Positions 5,562-5,615 of a DNA stretch of 5,615 nucleotides are shown here, piece by piece. How positions within the stretch are numbered: position 1 is the stretch's first letter; every line of letters starts with the position of its first letter. The position numbers and the translations under genes are program-made. The DNA is taken from assembly GCA_937897245.1 (NCBI GenBank), contig CALCBO010000077.1, forward strand, positions 1-5,615, written 5' to 3'. The DNA comes from an uncultured Caryophanales bacterium. GTDB lineage: Bacteria; Bacillota_I; Bacilli_A; RF39; UBA660. Below the pieces are notes generated by a model. The model saw only the letters and a program-made list of their open reading frames with translations. It was not told where the DNA came from and ran no database searches.

Positions 5562-5567
5562 CTCCTT
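5562..5567 (-). promoter_or_regulatory. Ribosome-binding site of the deacetylase gene
   Basis: AAGGAG nine bases before the ATG is a near-perfect Shine-Dalgarno and fixes the start at 5552. The 48 bases further upstream are A/T-rich and reach the window edge before a full promoter can be defined. Confidence 0.8.
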
Positions 5568-5615
5568 TCATAAAATACAGTTTGCATCTTAATTCTATTT
5601 TATTTTTTTAATTAA

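Noticed and set aside
5404..5592. Plus-strand open frame of 62 codons opposite the deacetylase signal peptide
   Set aside because: It is the antisense of a well-supported start region and has no independent coding evidence.
5586..5615. TAGAAT (5597-5592) as the -10 of the deacetylase gene
   Set aside because: The -35 would fall at or beyond the window edge, and the region is so A/T-rich that one hexamer is not evidence.
1..5615. Mycoplasma-type code 4 (TGA as Trp)
   Set aside because: yqeH ends at TGA at the expected protein end, just before a terminator, and the tryptophans checked are TGG.
1..5615. CRISPR array, tRNA/rRNA, insertion sequence, toxin-antitoxin or defence genes
   Set aside because: There are no spaced repeats, cloverleaf sequences, transposase motifs or small paired genes; all long frames are accounted for by the genes described.

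Overview
This window is a low-GC, tightly packed stretch in which every credible gene lies on the minus strand, so in transcription order it reads from position 5615 down to 1. The organism looks like a Firmicute of the Bacilli lineage. The codons are strongly A/T-biased, the yqeG-yqeH pair and the mraZ-rsmH start of the division/cell-wall (dcw) cluster are present, and ribosome-binding sites are purine-rich. The standard genetic code applies: yqeH ends at an in-frame TGA and tryptophan is read from TGG, which argues against Mycoplasma-type code 4. An uncultured gut member of the Bacilli is my best guess, but I cannot place it further from this sequence alone.

Layout in transcription order. 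(1) 5552-4287 encodes a secreted NodB-family polysaccharide deacetylase with an N-terminal Ig-like plus fibronectin-III region. The gene is a codon-usage mosaic and is followed by a terminator hairpin. (2) 4286-4162 is intergenic and holds that terminator, a perfect 20-bp palindrome and a good promoter. (3) 4161-2908 encodes a secreted protein of unknown function, possibly a beta-propeller. (4) 2850-1326 is the yqeG-yqeH pair (HAD phosphatase and circularly permuted GTPase), overlapping by 8 nt and ending in a terminator. (5) 1251-787 encodes an orphan type IV prepilin/pseudopilin-like protein with its own promoter and a probable weak terminator. (6) 638-1 is mraZ followed by the 5' part of rsmH, overlapping by one base. 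Upstream of mraZ are a promoter and three 10-bp-spaced AGTGG repeats that form an MraZ operator.

Functionally, the window combines cell-envelope genes (deacetylase, secreted protein, prepilin), ribosome-related genes (YqeH in 30S assembly, RsmH modifying 16S rRNA) and the autoregulated entry to the dcw cluster. The most notable observations are the mosaic structure of the deacetylase gene, the MraZ box overlapping the mraZ ribosome-binding site, terminators that share bases with the next promoter's -35 element, and the unexplained 20-bp palindrome. I found no CRISPR array, RNA gene, insertion sequence or obvious defence system.
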